Below are positions 34,749 through 44,707 of a stretch of DNA of 64,000 nucleotides, piece after piece. The notes beneath the pieces are model-generated. The model saw only the letters and a list, made by a program, of their open reading frames with translations. It did no database searches and was not told the DNA's origin. The position numbers and the translations under genes were made by a program. This stretch comes from Ureibacillus manganicus DSM 26584 (GTDB taxonomy: Bacteria; Bacillota; Bacilli; Bacillales_A; Planococcaceae), in the NCBI RefSeq assembly GCF_000772945.1, contig NZ_JPVN01000006.1, positions 62,001-126,000 on the forward strand, in the 5' to 3' direction. Numbering within the stretch: the stretch's first letter is position 1; every line of letters begins with the position of its first letter.

Positions 34749-35444
34749 ATGGAGAAGTTAACTGTGCTTGTTACTGATGATGATAAGGATATTCGTGATG
34801 GAATTGAAATTTATTTAAAAAATGAAGGGTATCATGTCCTAAAAGCAAGTGATGGTGTCGAAGCGCTGAATCTTTTAAAGGAAAATGAAGTCCATTTAAT
34901 CATCCTTGACATTATGATGCCTAACATGGATGGGATCACGGCAACATTCAAAATACGAGCTGAACGCAATATCCCAATTATTATGCTTAGTGCAAAAGTA
35001 GAGGATACAGATAAAATTCATGGTTTATCTGTTGGGGCAGACGACTATATTACAAAACCATTCCATCCACTTGAATTAATCGCACGAGTCAAATCACAAT
35101 TAAGACGATATGTTCAGCTTGGTACTTACAATGGACAAACTTCATCTACAGTCGATGTCAATGGATTATCACTTGATGCGGAAGCAAAAGAAGTTAAGCT
35201 CAACGGCGAACGAGTCAAACTAACACCGATTGAGTATAAAATTACGGAATTACTCTTAAAAAATGCAGGTCGAGTATATTCAATTAATGAAATCTATGAA
35301 CTTGTTTGGAATGAAGAAGCTTATAATGCGGAAAATGTAGTGGCTGTCCATATTCGAAAAATTCGAGAGAAAATTGAAGCAGATCCTAAAAACCCAAGAT
35401 ACTTAAAGGTTGTGTGGGGAATTGGTTACAAAATTGAAAAGTAA
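34749..35444 (+). CDS. OmpR-family response regulator
   Basis: The 231-residue protein has a receiver domain (acidic VTDDDKD pocket, phosphoacceptor Asp in IILDIMMPNMDG near residue 52, LSAKVEDTDK threonine/serine site, YITKPFHP lysine near 102) and a C-terminal winged helix (LTPIEYKITELLLKNAG through VAVHIRKIREKI and GIGYKIEK). The ATG at 34749 follows GTGAGGTGAG. It is paired with the histidine kinase downstream, with a small membrane ORF overlapping its end. Confidence 0.93.
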   Translation: MEKLTVLVTDDDKDIRDGIEIYLKNEGYHVLKASDGVEALNLLKENEVHLIILDIMMPNMDGITATFKIRAERNIPIIMLSAKVEDTDKIHGLSVGADDYITKPFHPLELIARVKSQLRRYVQLGTYNGQTSSTVDVNGLSLDAEAKEVKLNGERVKLTPIEYKITELLLKNAGRVYSINEIYELVWNEEAYNAENVVAVHIRKIREKIEADPKNPRYLKVVWGIGYKIEK

Positions 35445-35577
35445 GGTAGAGGATTTCGCTACTGGAACGTTTGTAATTGCCGCTATTATAGGTTTAATTT
35501 TTATCATTATTTATACATTTCACTTCGTATCTGAGCGTTTTATAGACACGATGAAAATGTTAGCTAGATTATTTTGA
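35434..35577 (+). CDS. Small single-span membrane protein between regulator and kinase
   Basis: A reading frame beginning with TTG at 35434 and ending TGA at 35577 encodes about 47 residues. It has a short basic N-terminus (KSKVEDF), one strong hydrophobic span (TFVIAAIIGLIFIIIYTF), and an amphipathic tail (ERFIDTMKMLARLF). It overlaps the end of the response regulator by 11 bp and stops 11 bp before the kinase ATG, so it fills the gap exactly. Another TTG at 35422 could be the start; no strong ribosome binding site is seen, which suggests coupling. It may tune the kinase. Real expression is unproven. Confidence 0.55.
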   Translation: MKSKVEDFATGTFVIAAIIGLIFIIIYTFHFVSERFIDTMKMLARLF

Positions 35578-35588
35578 GGAGGAACATT

Positions 35589-37802
35589 ATGAAAACTAAA
35601 GGGAAATTACTCCTCACACTTTTTCTTATAACGTGGGTGGCATTTGCCTTCACATCTTTTACAAATAAAGGCCAACAGTATATAGGTAAATCTTATTTTG
35701 ATTCAAACGAATTTAAAAACACCGTTGAACAATATAAAGAACAACTAGGTCGACTAATTCTACTTCCGATTGATGCTGAAAAAGAAATTGAGAACATAAC
35801 AGTTACAAAATCTGAAATTGACTCTTATCGAAATTATTATGGTACATTATCGGAACAAATTGAGAGTATACAAAACCAGTACAATGACCGAATAGCTGAA
35901 GCTGAAGCAGGTGGAAATGTTCAATTCAAAGAAGGATTAATAAAAGAACGGGATAATAAAATTGCTGATATTGAACAAAACTTTGCTAGTGATGAATATG
36001 TAGAAGAAAAAATTGTTAACCAAAAAGCGCAAGCAATTCGTTCATTTGTAAATGAGCAACAACGTCAGGCAAAAGATTTTCTAAATGGGTATCAATACTT
36101 TACCTATAGTTTTAAAAATGTTGATACTGGAGAAGTAATTGAAGCAAAAAAATACAATCAAAAGGATGCAACTGTTTATTCTGAAAAGTTCGGGAAACCA
36201 ACACCATATTTCAACGTTGATAATACTATAAACATTAGTTCATATGATGGCTCAGTGCTCGAGGAGTTTTCTAATTATACTGTTCAAGGTGAGGGTGCTC
36301 AATTTGAAGGTTCAATAAGTATCCCAAAATCTTTAATGGCAGCATCCCATATGCAAGGTGAATATTCTAATTTTACTTTTGCTAAAATGACGTTTTATTT
36401 AATTTGGGTTACTGGGATTATAGCGCTTATTGCTCTATTTACCTTTGCAAAACCTACTTCGAGTCAATTTAGAAGCGTAGAGACTTTAGAGACAAGCTTT
36501 TCAAAGTGGCCAATTGACCTTAGAGCCATCTTTGTTCTCATATTGGCAAATATTTCGTTAAGTTTTATGGGTGCCATTGAAAACATGCTACAACATAATA
36601 TGTATTACTATGTGAATTACTGGATGTCGTTTAATGTAAAGCTGATTACTTACGGAATCTTTGTGTTTATAACTTCATCAGTCACAATACTTGGGGTAGT
36701 TTGGTTATGGAAAACGGTCAGGGATGTAGAAGGCCTAAAAATTCAATTAAAGAATGCATATTTCTATCGAATGGCAGAAGGGGCTAAGGATTTATTATTA
36801 GATCGCTCCATAGCATTCCAAAGTATATTTGTATTAGGAGTTGCGTTTTTTGCAGGTATTGGTATCACAGGTGTAGCTTTATTTGGTGGGGAGTTAGTAC
36901 TTATTTACTTAGTATTGTTTTTCTTTATTGCACTACCAGCTGTTCTCTCATTCCTAAATCGAATGGGCTATTTAAATCGGATTGTAAAGCAAACGGAAGA
37001 TATGGCAGAAGGTCGCTTAACAACAGATATTAAAGTGAAGGGTAAGTCACCTCTTGCACAACATGCAAAAAACTTAAATCGTTTACGTGAAGGTGTTAAA
37101 AAATCAATGATCGAACAAGCAAAGAGTGAACGTCTAAAAACAGAACTCATTACGAATGTAAGTCATGACCTTAGAACGCCATTAACATCCATTATCACGT
37201 ATACAGATTTATTGAAAAATCCTGATATAACTGAGGATGAAAGAAAGCGATATATCGATGTACTCGATAAAAAATCGGCTCGTCTAAAAACATTGATTGA
37301 AGACTTATTTGAAGTATCAAAAATGGCAAGTGGCAACATTGAACTTTCAAAACAACGAGTTGATTTAACGCAATTGTTTAAACAAGCAATTGGAGAACAT
37401 GATGAGTCATTTAAAGAAATTGGTTTGGATTTGAAGGTAAGCACACCCGAACAACAATTATATGCCTATGTCGATGGCCAAAAAATATGGCGAGTGTTGG
37501 ATAATTTAGTCGTAAATGCACTGAAATATTCATTAAAAGGCTCAAGAGTCTATTTAACATTAAAACAAAATGGAAGAGACGCTGAATTTACTGTTAAAAA
37601 CATATCGAGCTATGAATTAGGTGATCATGTCGAGGAATTAACAGAGAGATTTAAACGTGCGGATGCATCACGCCATACAGATGGCTCAGGATTAGGCCTG
37701 GCAATTGCACAGTCCATCGTTGATTTGCATAATGGTCGTATGAGTATAGAAGTTGATGGGGATTTATTTAAGGTTACTGTAACAATACCTGCTGATTATT
37801 AG
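35589..37802 (+). CDS. Multi-pass membrane sensor histidine kinase
   Basis: The 737-residue kinase has an N-terminal membrane segment, a large extracytoplasmic domain (about residues 30-255) with coiled-coil stretches, then six or so membrane helices (about 265-460), a HAMP-like segment, the phosphoacceptor box in NVSHDLRTPLTSI near residue 525, and ATP-binding boxes VLDNLVVNALKYS and DGSGLGLAIAQSIV. The LDNLVVNALKYS variant is typical of VanS-like Gram-positive kinases. GAGGAGGA precedes the ATG. It should phosphorylate the response regulator in response to a cell-envelope or extracellular signal; the signal is unknown. Confidence 0.9.
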   Translation: MKTKGKLLLTLFLITWVAFAFTSFTNKGQQYIGKSYFDSNEFKNTVEQYKEQLGRLILLPIDAEKEIENITVTKSEIDSYRNYYGTLSEQIESIQNQYNDRIAEAEAGGNVQFKEGLIKERDNKIADIEQNFASDEYVEEKIVNQKAQAIRSFVNEQQRQAKDFLNGYQYFTYSFKNVDTGEVIEAKKYNQKDATVYSEKFGKPTPYFNVDNTINISSYDGSVLEEFSNYTVQGEGAQFEGSISIPKSLMAASHMQGEYSNFTFAKMTFYLIWVTGIIALIALFTFAKPTSSQFRSVETLETSFSKWPIDLRAIFVLILANISLSFMGAIENMLQHNMYYYVNYWMSFNVKLITYGIFVFITSSVTILGVVWLWKTVRDVEGLKIQLKNAYFYRMAEGAKDLLLDRSIAFQSIFVLGVAFFAGIGITGVALFGGELVLIYLVLFFFIALPAVLSFLNRMGYLNRIVKQTEDMAEGRLTTDIKVKGKSPLAQHAKNLNRLREGVKKSMIEQAKSERLKTELITNVSHDLRTPLTSIITYTDLLKNPDITEDERKRYIDVLDKKSARLKTLIEDLFEVSKMASGNIELSKQRVDLTQLFKQAIGEHDESFKEIGLDLKVSTPEQQLYAYVDGQKIWRVLDNLVVNALKYSLKGSRVYLTLKQNGRDAEFTVKNISSYELGDHVEELTERFKRADASRHTDGSGLGLAIAQSIVDLHNGRMSIEVDGDLFKVTVTIPADY

Positions 37803-37843
37803 AATGGAGACACCGACTGTAAATGTTGGTGTCATTCTTTTGT
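37801..37843 (+). terminator. Terminator of the two-component operon
   Basis: AGAATG...GACACC pairs with GGTGTC...ATTCT in an interrupted stem with a 12-base loop, followed by TTTTG. It begins at the stop codon. Confidence 0.75.
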
Positions 37844-38030
37844 TTATGTATATTTTATGAAAATGAAAATGAATATTTGCCATGTCCATGGTATACTTGA
37901 AAACGTATATTTGTCGTTGTAATTCGTTTGTACAAGTGATGTTTACAGCAAGAAATACATATTGTAATAGTGAAATGAAAGTTAAACCAAAGCATAACAA
38001 ATAATATTAATATAGGAGAAATTCATTTAT

Positions 38031-38858
38031 ATGGAACTATTTGATTTAATAAAAGCCGTCATTCTTGGATTTGTTGAAGGGATGACTGAATTTGCACCTG
38101 TTTCATCTACAGGGCATCTGATTATTGTTGATGACATGTGGTTAAAAACCATGGAGTTTTTAGGAAGTGGGTCGGCAAATACATTTAAAATTGTCATTCA
38201 GCTTGGCTCGATTTTAGCAGTTGTCGTTGTGATGTGGAAGCGAATGCTGAGTTTAGTTGGTTTATATAAGATTCCTGGACAAACTAGTTCAAGAAAATTT
38301 AATCTTGGGCATGTATTGATTGGGATTATTCCTGCTGGTATTTTTGGTGTATTATTTGAAGATTTTATTGATGAAAACTTATTTACAACTGAGACTGTTA
38401 TCATTGGTCTAATTATCGGAGCATTTTGGATGATCGTTGCAGATAAGTTTGGACCAAGAAGACCGAAAATCAAATCTTTAGACGATTTATCCTATGGAAC
38501 AGCATTTAAGGTTGGGATCATTCAATGTTTATCATTATGGCCAGGGTTCTCTCGCTCAGGTGCGACGATTTCTGGAGGGGTAATGCTTGGGCTAGACCAT
38601 AGAACGGCTTCTGACTTCACTTTTATTATGGCAGTGCCAATTATGGCAGGGGCTAGTGGATTATCGTTATTTAAAAACTGGGATCAAATTAACGTAGAAC
38701 ATTTCTGGTTCTATGTAGTAGGTTTTGTTAGTGCGTTTATCTTCGCATTAGTTGCGATTAAGTTCTTCTTAAAGTTAATTTCAAAAGTAAAATTAGTTCC
38801 ATTTGCGATTTATCGTCTTGTTTTAGCGGCAGTATTAATTGTCGTATTATACTTATAA
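38031..38858 (+). CDS. uppP: Undecaprenyl-diphosphatase UppP/BacA
   Basis: The 275-residue membrane enzyme removes a phosphate from undecaprenyl diphosphate, recycling the lipid carrier for cell wall synthesis and giving bacitracin tolerance. Both family motifs are present: EGMTEFAPVSSTGHLII near residue 17 and PGFSRSGATISGG near 171. Length and helix count are normal. ATAGGAGAA precedes the ATG. The neighbouring envelope-type two-component system may be functionally related but has its own terminator. Confidence 0.95.
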   Translation: MELFDLIKAVILGFVEGMTEFAPVSSTGHLIIVDDMWLKTMEFLGSGSANTFKIVIQLGSILAVVVVMWKRMLSLVGLYKIPGQTSSRKFNLGHVLIGIIPAGIFGVLFEDFIDENLFTTETVIIGLIIGAFWMIVADKFGPRRPKIKSLDDLSYGTAFKVGIIQCLSLWPGFSRSGATISGGVMLGLDHRTASDFTFIMAVPIMAGASGLSLFKNWDQINVEHFWFYVVGFVSAFIFALVAIKFFLKLISKVKLVPFAIYRLVLAAVLIVVLYL

Positions 38859-38864
38859 TCTTAT

Positions 38865-38909
38865 AAAACAGCTGTCTTGAAGCATGAAATTTCAAGACAG
38901 CTGTTTTTT
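38865..38909 (+). terminator. Terminator of uppP
   Basis: AAAACAGCTGTCTTGA pairs with TTCAAGACAGCTGTTTT around an 11-base loop, ending in T-run. Confidence 0.9.
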
Positions 38910-39106
38910 ATTTTAGAGGGTAATTGCACGCACTGCTTATTATAGGATAATAGACATTGATTTTTTCCATAATATATTATTTTTATTGACTTCTAAATAA
39001 AAAGTAACAGAATATACAAAAATTGAAAGTTCAGTAATACTTGAATATTGTAAAATAGAACTAAAGGAATATTATAACAATCTGAAATTTGGAAGGGGGC
39101 TTGACT

Positions 39107-40408
39107 ATGTTATTCAGAACGAAAAGCAATAGAAATCAAAATTCACGTTCTATTTTCAATGAGAAATTTCAGGATATTGGAATTGAATTAACAAATCCTG
39201 AAATGTTACTACAATTAAAAATTATTGAATTAACAGAAGAAGATTTACAAGTAGCTCGAGCGCTAAAACCTCATATTGAAAATCGCGTCGTAGAAATCGT
39301 AGATGCTTTTTATGAAAGAGTTGAAAGTGTACCAGAGTTTAAAAACATGATTAAACAATACAGTTCATCGGAACGTCTCCATCAAACATTAAAAAAACAT
39401 GTCATTGAAATGTTTGAAGGAAGAATTGATGATAAGTATTTAGAGAATCGTAGTCGAATTTCCATGATGCATGTAAAAATTGGTCTAACAACAAAATGGT
39501 ATTTAGCTAGTTTCGAGAAGCTTGCTGTTGAAATTTATAATGTAATACTTGACCTAAACTTGAGCCGTGATGACATAAGAAAGGCAATCCATGCAGTTAA
39601 TAAAATTATTAACTTTGAACAACAAATTGTTTTAGAGAAATACGAAAGCGTTGCAGATGAAATCGCCTTCAATAAACAAGAAAAGATTAGATTAGATGTA
39701 AAGGAAACTGTTGGTGGAATATCAAAGGATTTAGATAGACAGTCTCAACAAACAAATGAAGCAGTTATGGAACTCATTGCAAGTACGAAAAATGTTAATG
39801 AGTTATTACAACGTAGTATTGAAGATGCTCAAAAAACAAAGGATGCTTCCAGTGAAGGTTTTAAACAAATCTCTCTTTTAAGCGAACAAACGAAAGAAAT
39901 ACATAATAAAACCATCGATATGACTCACAATGTAGAGGCGTTAAATCAATCTTCTTCTGAGATTCAAGCAGTTGTTGAAATTGTAAAAAATATTGCAGGA
40001 CAAACGAATTTATTGGCTTTAAACTCTGCAATTGAGGCTGCTAGAGCTGGCGAACATGGCAAGGGATTTGCTGTAGTTGCTAACGAGGTAAGAAAACTGG
40101 CTGATCAAACGAAACAGTCTGTTGAACAAATTGCGAATTTAATATTCTTATCAAGTGGAGTTACAGGTAAAGTAATTGATTCTATTGACCAAATTCAACA
40201 ACTAATTGGAACTGGTTTAGATCAAAATGAAAAATCTCTAGAATCATTTGAAAAAATTTCACAAACAGTTGATTCGACGATTACAGACTTTGAAAATGTA
40301 GGAATTCAGATAGAAGAGTTATCAAGCATTGTTGAAAAAATCGGTGAATCTTCAGAAAACCTTGAAGTTGCAGCATCAAGACTAGAAAACACAATAGAAA
40401 AATTTTAA
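39107..40408 (+). CDS. HemAT-like globin-coupled chemotaxis sensor
   Basis: The 433-residue soluble protein joins an N-terminal protoglobin domain (about residues 20-180, proximal haem histidine in [15 protein letters not shown]) to a methyl-accepting chemotaxis signalling domain whose hairpin tip reads [37 protein letters not shown]-type sequence near residue 300. This is the HemAT plan: oxygen binding to haem controls CheA. No transmembrane helix is present. GGAAGGGGG precedes the ATG at 39107. No other chemotaxis gene is adjacent. Confidence 0.92.
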   Translation: MLFRTKSNRNQNSRSIFNEKFQDIGIELTNPEMLLQLKIIELTEEDLQVARALKPHIENRVVEIVDAFYERVESVPEFKNMIKQYSSSERLHQTLKKHVIEMFEGRIDDKYLENRSRISMMHVKIGLTTKWYLASFEKLAVEIYNVILDLNLSRDDIRKAIHAVNKIINFEQQIVLEKYESVADEIAFNKQEKIRLDVKETVGGISKDLDRQSQQTNEAVMELIASTKNVNELLQRSIEDAQKTKDASSEGFKQISLLSEQTKEIHNKTIDMTHNVEALNQSSSEIQAVVEIVKNIAGQTNLLALNSAIEAARAGEHGKGFAVVANEVRKLADQTKQSVEQIANLIFLSSGVTGKVIDSIDQIQQLIGTGLDQNEKSLESFEKISQTVDSTITDFENVGIQIEELSSIVEKIGESSENLEVAASRLENTIEKF

Positions 40409-40830
40409 GTATGTTAAGATTTGATTTAAAGCGGTCTCAGGGGGGAGGCGGCTTTTTTATTTTTATAGTATTATTCAGAAGAATACTAGTTTTGCTTTTG
40501 AATGCATTTTCAATAGCATACATATACTTAATATAAAATAAGATAAAGAACGAACTAAAAAATGTATTATCGCAATCATCTTCCTATAAAACTCTATTTA
40601 AAATGTTAAACTTACTAGTTAAGATACTAAACTTCAAAACCCAAAATCTACTCCATTACATACCACAATTAAAACCAATAGTTCCCATTCGAGTTCTTCC
40701 CAGAAGAATTATTACTTTTCAAGAAATAATAATTCTGTAATATTTATTTTAGAAAAAAGAGGATTTAAGTAGAAAATGTCGAATATTAAAAGAATATTAT
40801 TGAAGTTTTAATCAATTCAAGGAGGGTGTC
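40409..40830. other. Gene-free interval before the lysine degradation operon
   Basis: The 422-bp stretch starts with the HemAT gene's terminator and is otherwise AT-rich without an ORF. A perfect 9-bp inverted repeat, GAATTATTA (40706-40714) with TAATAATTC (40727-40735), lies about 95 bp before the aldehyde dehydrogenase and may be an operator. Confidence 0.5.
40428..40460 (+). terminator. Terminator of the HemAT-like gene
   Basis: AAAGCGGTCTC pairs imperfectly with GAGGCGGCTTT and is followed by a T-rich tail. Confidence 0.65.
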
Positions 40831-42309
40831 ATGGAACTGAAAAACTTTATCGGTGGTAAATGGATTGAATCAGATACACTTCGAAAGGTGCCTATAATTA
40901 ATCCAGCTAATGAGGAGATTTTAGGTGAGGTACCGCTATCAACAAATAGTGAAGTAGAGTTAGCTGTTTCAGCTGCTAAGGATGCACAGAAAAGGTGGGC
41001 ACTCATTCCGGCACCGAAACGTGCGGATTATTTATATGAAATTGGTTATAAGTTAAAAGAAAAAAAAGAATATCTTGCCCAAGTGCTAACAAAAGAAATG
41101 GGAAAAGTAATTGAAGAAGCTCGTGGAGAAGTGCAAGAAGGGATCGATATGGCATTTTATATGGCTGGTGAAGGAAGAAGGTTGTTTGGGGAAACAACTC
41201 CTTCTGAATTAGCAGATAAGTTTGCTATGAGTGTGAGAAGTCCAATCGGTGTTGTAGGCTTAATCACTCCTTGGAATTTTCCAATTGCAATCGCTACATG
41301 GAAGTCATTCCCTGCGCTTGTTGCTGGGAACACTTTTGTTTGGAAGCCTTCTATTGAAACACCAATGATGGCGTATGAGCTAGGGAAAATTTTTGAAGAA
41401 GTTGGCTTACCTGATGGGGTTGCGAACATAGTCTTCGGAGCAGGTACAGATGTAGGGACAGCACTTATTGAACATCCAGATGTAAAAGTGATTTCTTTCA
41501 CCGGTTCAAATGCTACGGGTAGTAAAGTTGCTGAGCTTGGTGGTAAGCATTTGAAAAAGGTATCTCTTGAAATGGGTGGGAAAAACGCGGTCATCGTAAT
41601 GGACGATGCAGATTTAAAGCTTGCTACTGAAGCGATTATCTGGAGTGCATTTGGTACTGCAGGACAACGTTGTACAGCATGCAGTCGAGTGATTGTCCAT
41701 AAAGATGTGAAGAATGAACTGGAAGAACAATTACTTGAAGGTATTAGCAAGTTAACGATTGGGGATGGCCTAGATCCTACAGTAAAAGTTGGACCAGTTA
41801 TTAATCGAGCTGCTTTAGAAAAAATTAGTCATTATGTCCAAATTGGTAAGCAAGAGGGTGCTAGGTTACTAGTTGGGGGTAGTGCACTATCCAATCCACC
41901 TTTTGATCAAGGGTATTACTTTGAACCAACAATCTTTACAGATGTGAAAAATGAAATGACGATTGCACAAGAAGAAATATTCGGCCCAGTTGTTAGCGTT
42001 ATAGAGGTAAATAGTTTAGAAGAAGCAATAGAGGTTAACAACAGTGTGAAGTTCGGCTTATCAAGTTCTATATTCTCTCAAGATGTAAATAAAATATTTA
42101 AAGCTCAAAGGGATTTAGATACGGGGATTGTTTACATCAATGCAGGTACTACGGGTGCAGAAATACATTTACCATTTGGCGGAACGAAAGGAACTGGTAA
42201 TGGCCATAGGGATTCCGGCCAAGCAGCGCTAGACGTTTATACAGAGTGGAAGAGTATTTATATTGATTACAGTGGGAAGCTGCAAAGAGCTCAAATAGAT
42301 ACGGAATAA
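40831..42309 (+). CDS. Aldehyde dehydrogenase, probable aminoadipate-semialdehyde dehydrogenase
   Basis: The 492-residue enzyme is an NAD(P)-dependent aldehyde dehydrogenase: oxyanion Asn in TPWNFPIAIA near residue 149, FTGSNATGSKVAE cofactor loop, general-base Glu in LEMGGKNAVIV near 248, and the catalytic cysteine in GQRCTACSR near 282. AAGGAGGGTG precedes the ATG. The lysine 6-dehydrogenase gene is 24 bp downstream, so the likely substrate is 2-aminoadipate 6-semialdehyde, giving 2-aminoadipate. Specificity is inferred from context. Confidence 0.82.
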   Translation: MELKNFIGGKWIESDTLRKVPIINPANEEILGEVPLSTNSEVELAVSAAKDAQKRWALIPAPKRADYLYEIGYKLKEKKEYLAQVLTKEMGKVIEEARGEVQEGIDMAFYMAGEGRRLFGETTPSELADKFAMSVRSPIGVVGLITPWNFPIAIATWKSFPALVAGNTFVWKPSIETPMMAYELGKIFEEVGLPDGVANIVFGAGTDVGTALIEHPDVKVISFTGSNATGSKVAELGGKHLKKVSLEMGGKNAVIVMDDADLKLATEAIIWSAFGTAGQRCTACSRVIVHKDVKNELEEQLLEGISKLTIGDGLDPTVKVGPVINRAALEKISHYVQIGKQEGARLLVGGSALSNPPFDQGYYFEPTIFTDVKNEMTIAQEEIFGPVVSVIEVNSLEEAIEVNNSVKFGLSSSIFSQDVNKIFKAQRDLDTGIVYINAGTTGAEIHLPFGGTKGTGNGHRDSGQAALDVYTEWKSIYIDYSGKLQRAQIDTE

Positions 42310-42333
42310 ACTACTTTAAAAGGGGATGTGTGT

Positions 42334-43503
42334 ATGAAGGTTGTAGTATTAGGCGCTGGTTTGATGGGGAAAGAAGTAGCGCGAGATTTAGTAGCAAATG
42401 ATAAAGTTGAAAAAGTGTTTTTAGCTGATATCGATGTATCAGTTGTACAAAATTTTGTACAACAACTAAATTCAGAGAAATTAGAAGCTGTACAACTAAA
42501 TGCAAATAATGACGATGAATTGCGTGCATGCATGGCAAAAGGGGAAGTATGTGTAAACGCATTATTCTATGAATTTAATGAAAAAGTAGCAAAGACTGCT
42601 ATAGAAGTAGGAGTACATTCTGTTGATCTTGGCGGACATATCGGAGAAGTTACAGATCACATACTAGACCTTCATGAAGAAGCAAAAGCCAAAAATGTAA
42701 CAATCATCCCTGATTTAGGTGTAGCTCCAGGAATGATTAATATTTTAGCAGGGTATGGAGCTTCAAAACTAGATAAAGTTGAGTCTATCAAACTTTATGT
42801 AGGTGGTATTCCTACAAAACCAGTAGCACCATTAAACTATACAAGAGTTTTCTCGTTAGAAGGAGTTCTAGATCATTACACAGAGTCATCAAAAATCATT
42901 ATTGATGGTCAATTAACTGAAGTGGAATCACTTTCAGGTGTTGAACAAGTTTATTTTGACCAATTCGGTGTAATGGAAGCTTTTTATACTTCTGGAGGGA
43001 CTTCAACACTTATTAAAACGTTCCCAAATGTTAAGACATTGGAATACAAAACAATTCGTTACAAAGGCCATGCTGAAAAATTCAAGTTACTAAGAGATTT
43101 AGGATTTATCGATAAGGAAAATAAAGTACAGGTAAACAATAACGAAGTTAAAGTTCGTGATGTTGTTCGAGAAGCATTAAAGAAAAAGCTAGATCAGGGC
43201 GACCAGCAAGATGCACTACTTTTACGTGGTATTGTTTCGGGTGAGAAAAAAGGGGAACAAGTTACTTACGAATACGAAACAATTATTATTCGCAATCAAG
43301 ATGACTATATGACAGCAATGGCTCGTGCGACAGCTTGTACAATTGCAGTTGTAGCTGTAATGGTAGGTTCAGGTGTAATCTCTGACCGAGGTGTATTTAC
43401 ACCTGAAACGATTGTTCCTGGTAAGGAATATATCGAGAAAATGGCCAAACGTGGAGTGAAAATTAAAGAAACGAAACACCGTTCAGCAATCGTGAAATGG
43501 TAA
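42334..43503 (+). CDS. L-lysine 6-dehydrogenase (saccharopine dehydrogenase family)
   Basis: The 389-residue protein has an N-terminal Rossmann motif [16 protein letters not shown] and the saccharopine-dehydrogenase-type core VDLGGHIG and [20 protein letters not shown], followed by YVGGIP and the TSGGTSTL segment. From memory this resembles Geobacillus lysine 6-dehydrogenase over its length, which oxidises the 6-amino group of lysine with NAD to aminoadipate semialdehyde. The ATG at 42334 follows AAAAGGGGA. Flanking dehydrogenases fit a lysine catabolic route. Confidence 0.82.
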   Translation: MKVVVLGAGLMGKEVARDLVANDKVEKVFLADIDVSVVQNFVQQLNSEKLEAVQLNANNDDELRACMAKGEVCVNALFYEFNEKVAKTAIEVGVHSVDLGGHIGEVTDHILDLHEEAKAKNVTIIPDLGVAPGMINILAGYGASKLDKVESIKLYVGGIPTKPVAPLNYTRVFSLEGVLDHYTESSKIIIDGQLTEVESLSGVEQVYFDQFGVMEAFYTSGGTSTLIKTFPNVKTLEYKTIRYKGHAEKFKLLRDLGFIDKENKVQVNNNEVKVRDVVREALKKKLDQGDQQDALLLRGIVSGEKKGEQVTYEYETIIIRNQDDYMTAMARATACTIAVVAVMVGSGVISDRGVFTPETIVPGKEYIEKMAKRGVKIKETKHRSAIVKW

Positions 43504-43513
43504 GGTGATGGGG

Positions 43514-44707
43514 ATGAACTTCGACTTTTCAGAAGAACAACAATTACTAAGAAAAACAGTACGACAATTTGTTGATAACGAGATTATGCCTCATATTGCA
43601 AAATGGGATACTGAAGGTGGATTTGATCCAAACCTTTGGAAAAGACTTGCGGAACTAGGGTTAATGGGGGTTTGCATTCCTGAAAAGTACGGCGGCGCTG
43701 GAATGGATTACAATAGTTTAGCAATAGTTTGTGAAGAATTGGAGAGGGGCGATACAGCTTTCCGTACAGCTGTATCTGTTCATACAGGATTGAATAGTAT
43801 GACACTTCTACAATGGGGGACTGAGGAACAAAAGAGAAAATATTTAATTCCTCAAGCAAAGGGAGAAAAAATAGGAGCGTTCGGTTTAACGGAACCAGGT
43901 GCAGGGTCGGATGTAGCTGCAATGGATTCGTTTGCAAGACGTGAAGGGGATTCCTATATATTAAACGGTCAAAAAACATGGATTTCATTATGTGATCTTG
44001 CAGACCACTTTATTGTTTTTGCCTATACTGATAAAACAAAAAAACATCATGGGATTACTGCATTTATCGTAGAGAGAACTATGCCAGGCTTCTCCTCAAA
44101 AGCGATTAAAGGGAAATACGGAATTCGTGCTGGGAATACAGGAGAGTTGTTCTTTGATGATTTGCGTATTCCAGTAGAAAACCGTTTAGGAGAAGAAGGA
44201 GAAGGCTTCAAAATAGCTATGTCGGCTCTTGATAATGGTCGTTTTACTGTAGCTGCAGGCGCGGTCGGGTTAATTTCGGCTTGTATAGAGGCGAGTGTGA
44301 AGTATTGTCATGAGCGTAAAACGTTTGGAAAACCGATTGGTGAACATCAATTAGTAGGTCAGATGATTGCTAATATGGAAGCGGGTTATCAAATGAGTCG
44401 TTTACTTGTATATCGTGTAGGCGAGTTGAAAAACAAAGGGGTTCGAAATACAAGGGAAACATCATTAGCTAAATGGCAAGCTTGTGATTTTGCCAATAAA
44501 GCTGCGGATGATGCGTTGCAAATTCATGGAGCTTACGGTTATTCCGATGAATATCCAGTGGCAAGATACCTACGCAATTCTAAAGCACCTGTAATCTACG
44601 AAGGAACTCGTGAGATTCATACAATAATGCAAGCCGACTATGTGTTAGGTCGCAGGGAAGATAAACCATTAAGTAAAATGCTTCCAAAATGGCCATCTGA
44701 AGAATAG
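43514..44707 (+). CDS. Acyl-CoA dehydrogenase, candidate glutaryl-CoA dehydrogenase
   Basis: The 397-residue flavoenzyme has the acyl-CoA dehydrogenase signatures GAFGLTEPGAGSDV and TWISLCDLADHF, QIHGAYGYSDEYPVARYLR, and the catalytic base Glu in VIYEGTREIHTIMQADYVLG near residue 372. In lysine breakdown the matching step would be glutaryl-CoA to crotonyl-CoA. AAGGTGA supports the ATG at 43514. The arginine typical of glutaryl-CoA dehydrogenases was not verified, so a broader acyl-CoA role is possible. Confidence 0.78.
   Translation: MNFDFSEEQQLLRKTVRQFVDNEIMPHIAKWDTEGGFDPNLWKRLAELGLMGVCIPEKYGGAGMDYNSLAIVCEELERGDTAFRTAVSVHTGLNSMTLLQWGTEEQKRKYLIPQAKGEKIGAFGLTEPGAGSDVAAMDSFARREGDSYILNGQKTWISLCDLADHFIVFAYTDKTKKHHGITAFIVERTMPGFSSKAIKGKYGIRAGNTGELFFDDLRIPVENRLGEEGEGFKIAMSALDNGRFTVAAGAVGLISACIEASVKYCHERKTFGKPIGEHQLVGQMIANMEAGYQMSRLLVYRVGELKNKGVRNTRETSLAKWQACDFANKAADDALQIHGAYGYSDEYPVARYLRNSKAPVIYEGTREIHTIMQADYVLGRREDKPLSKMLPKWPSEE

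Noticed and set aside
41157-41750. 197-residue ORF antisense to the aldehyde dehydrogenase
   Set aside because: It is a shadow of a strongly conserved enzyme gene, low in complexity and without a ribosome binding site.
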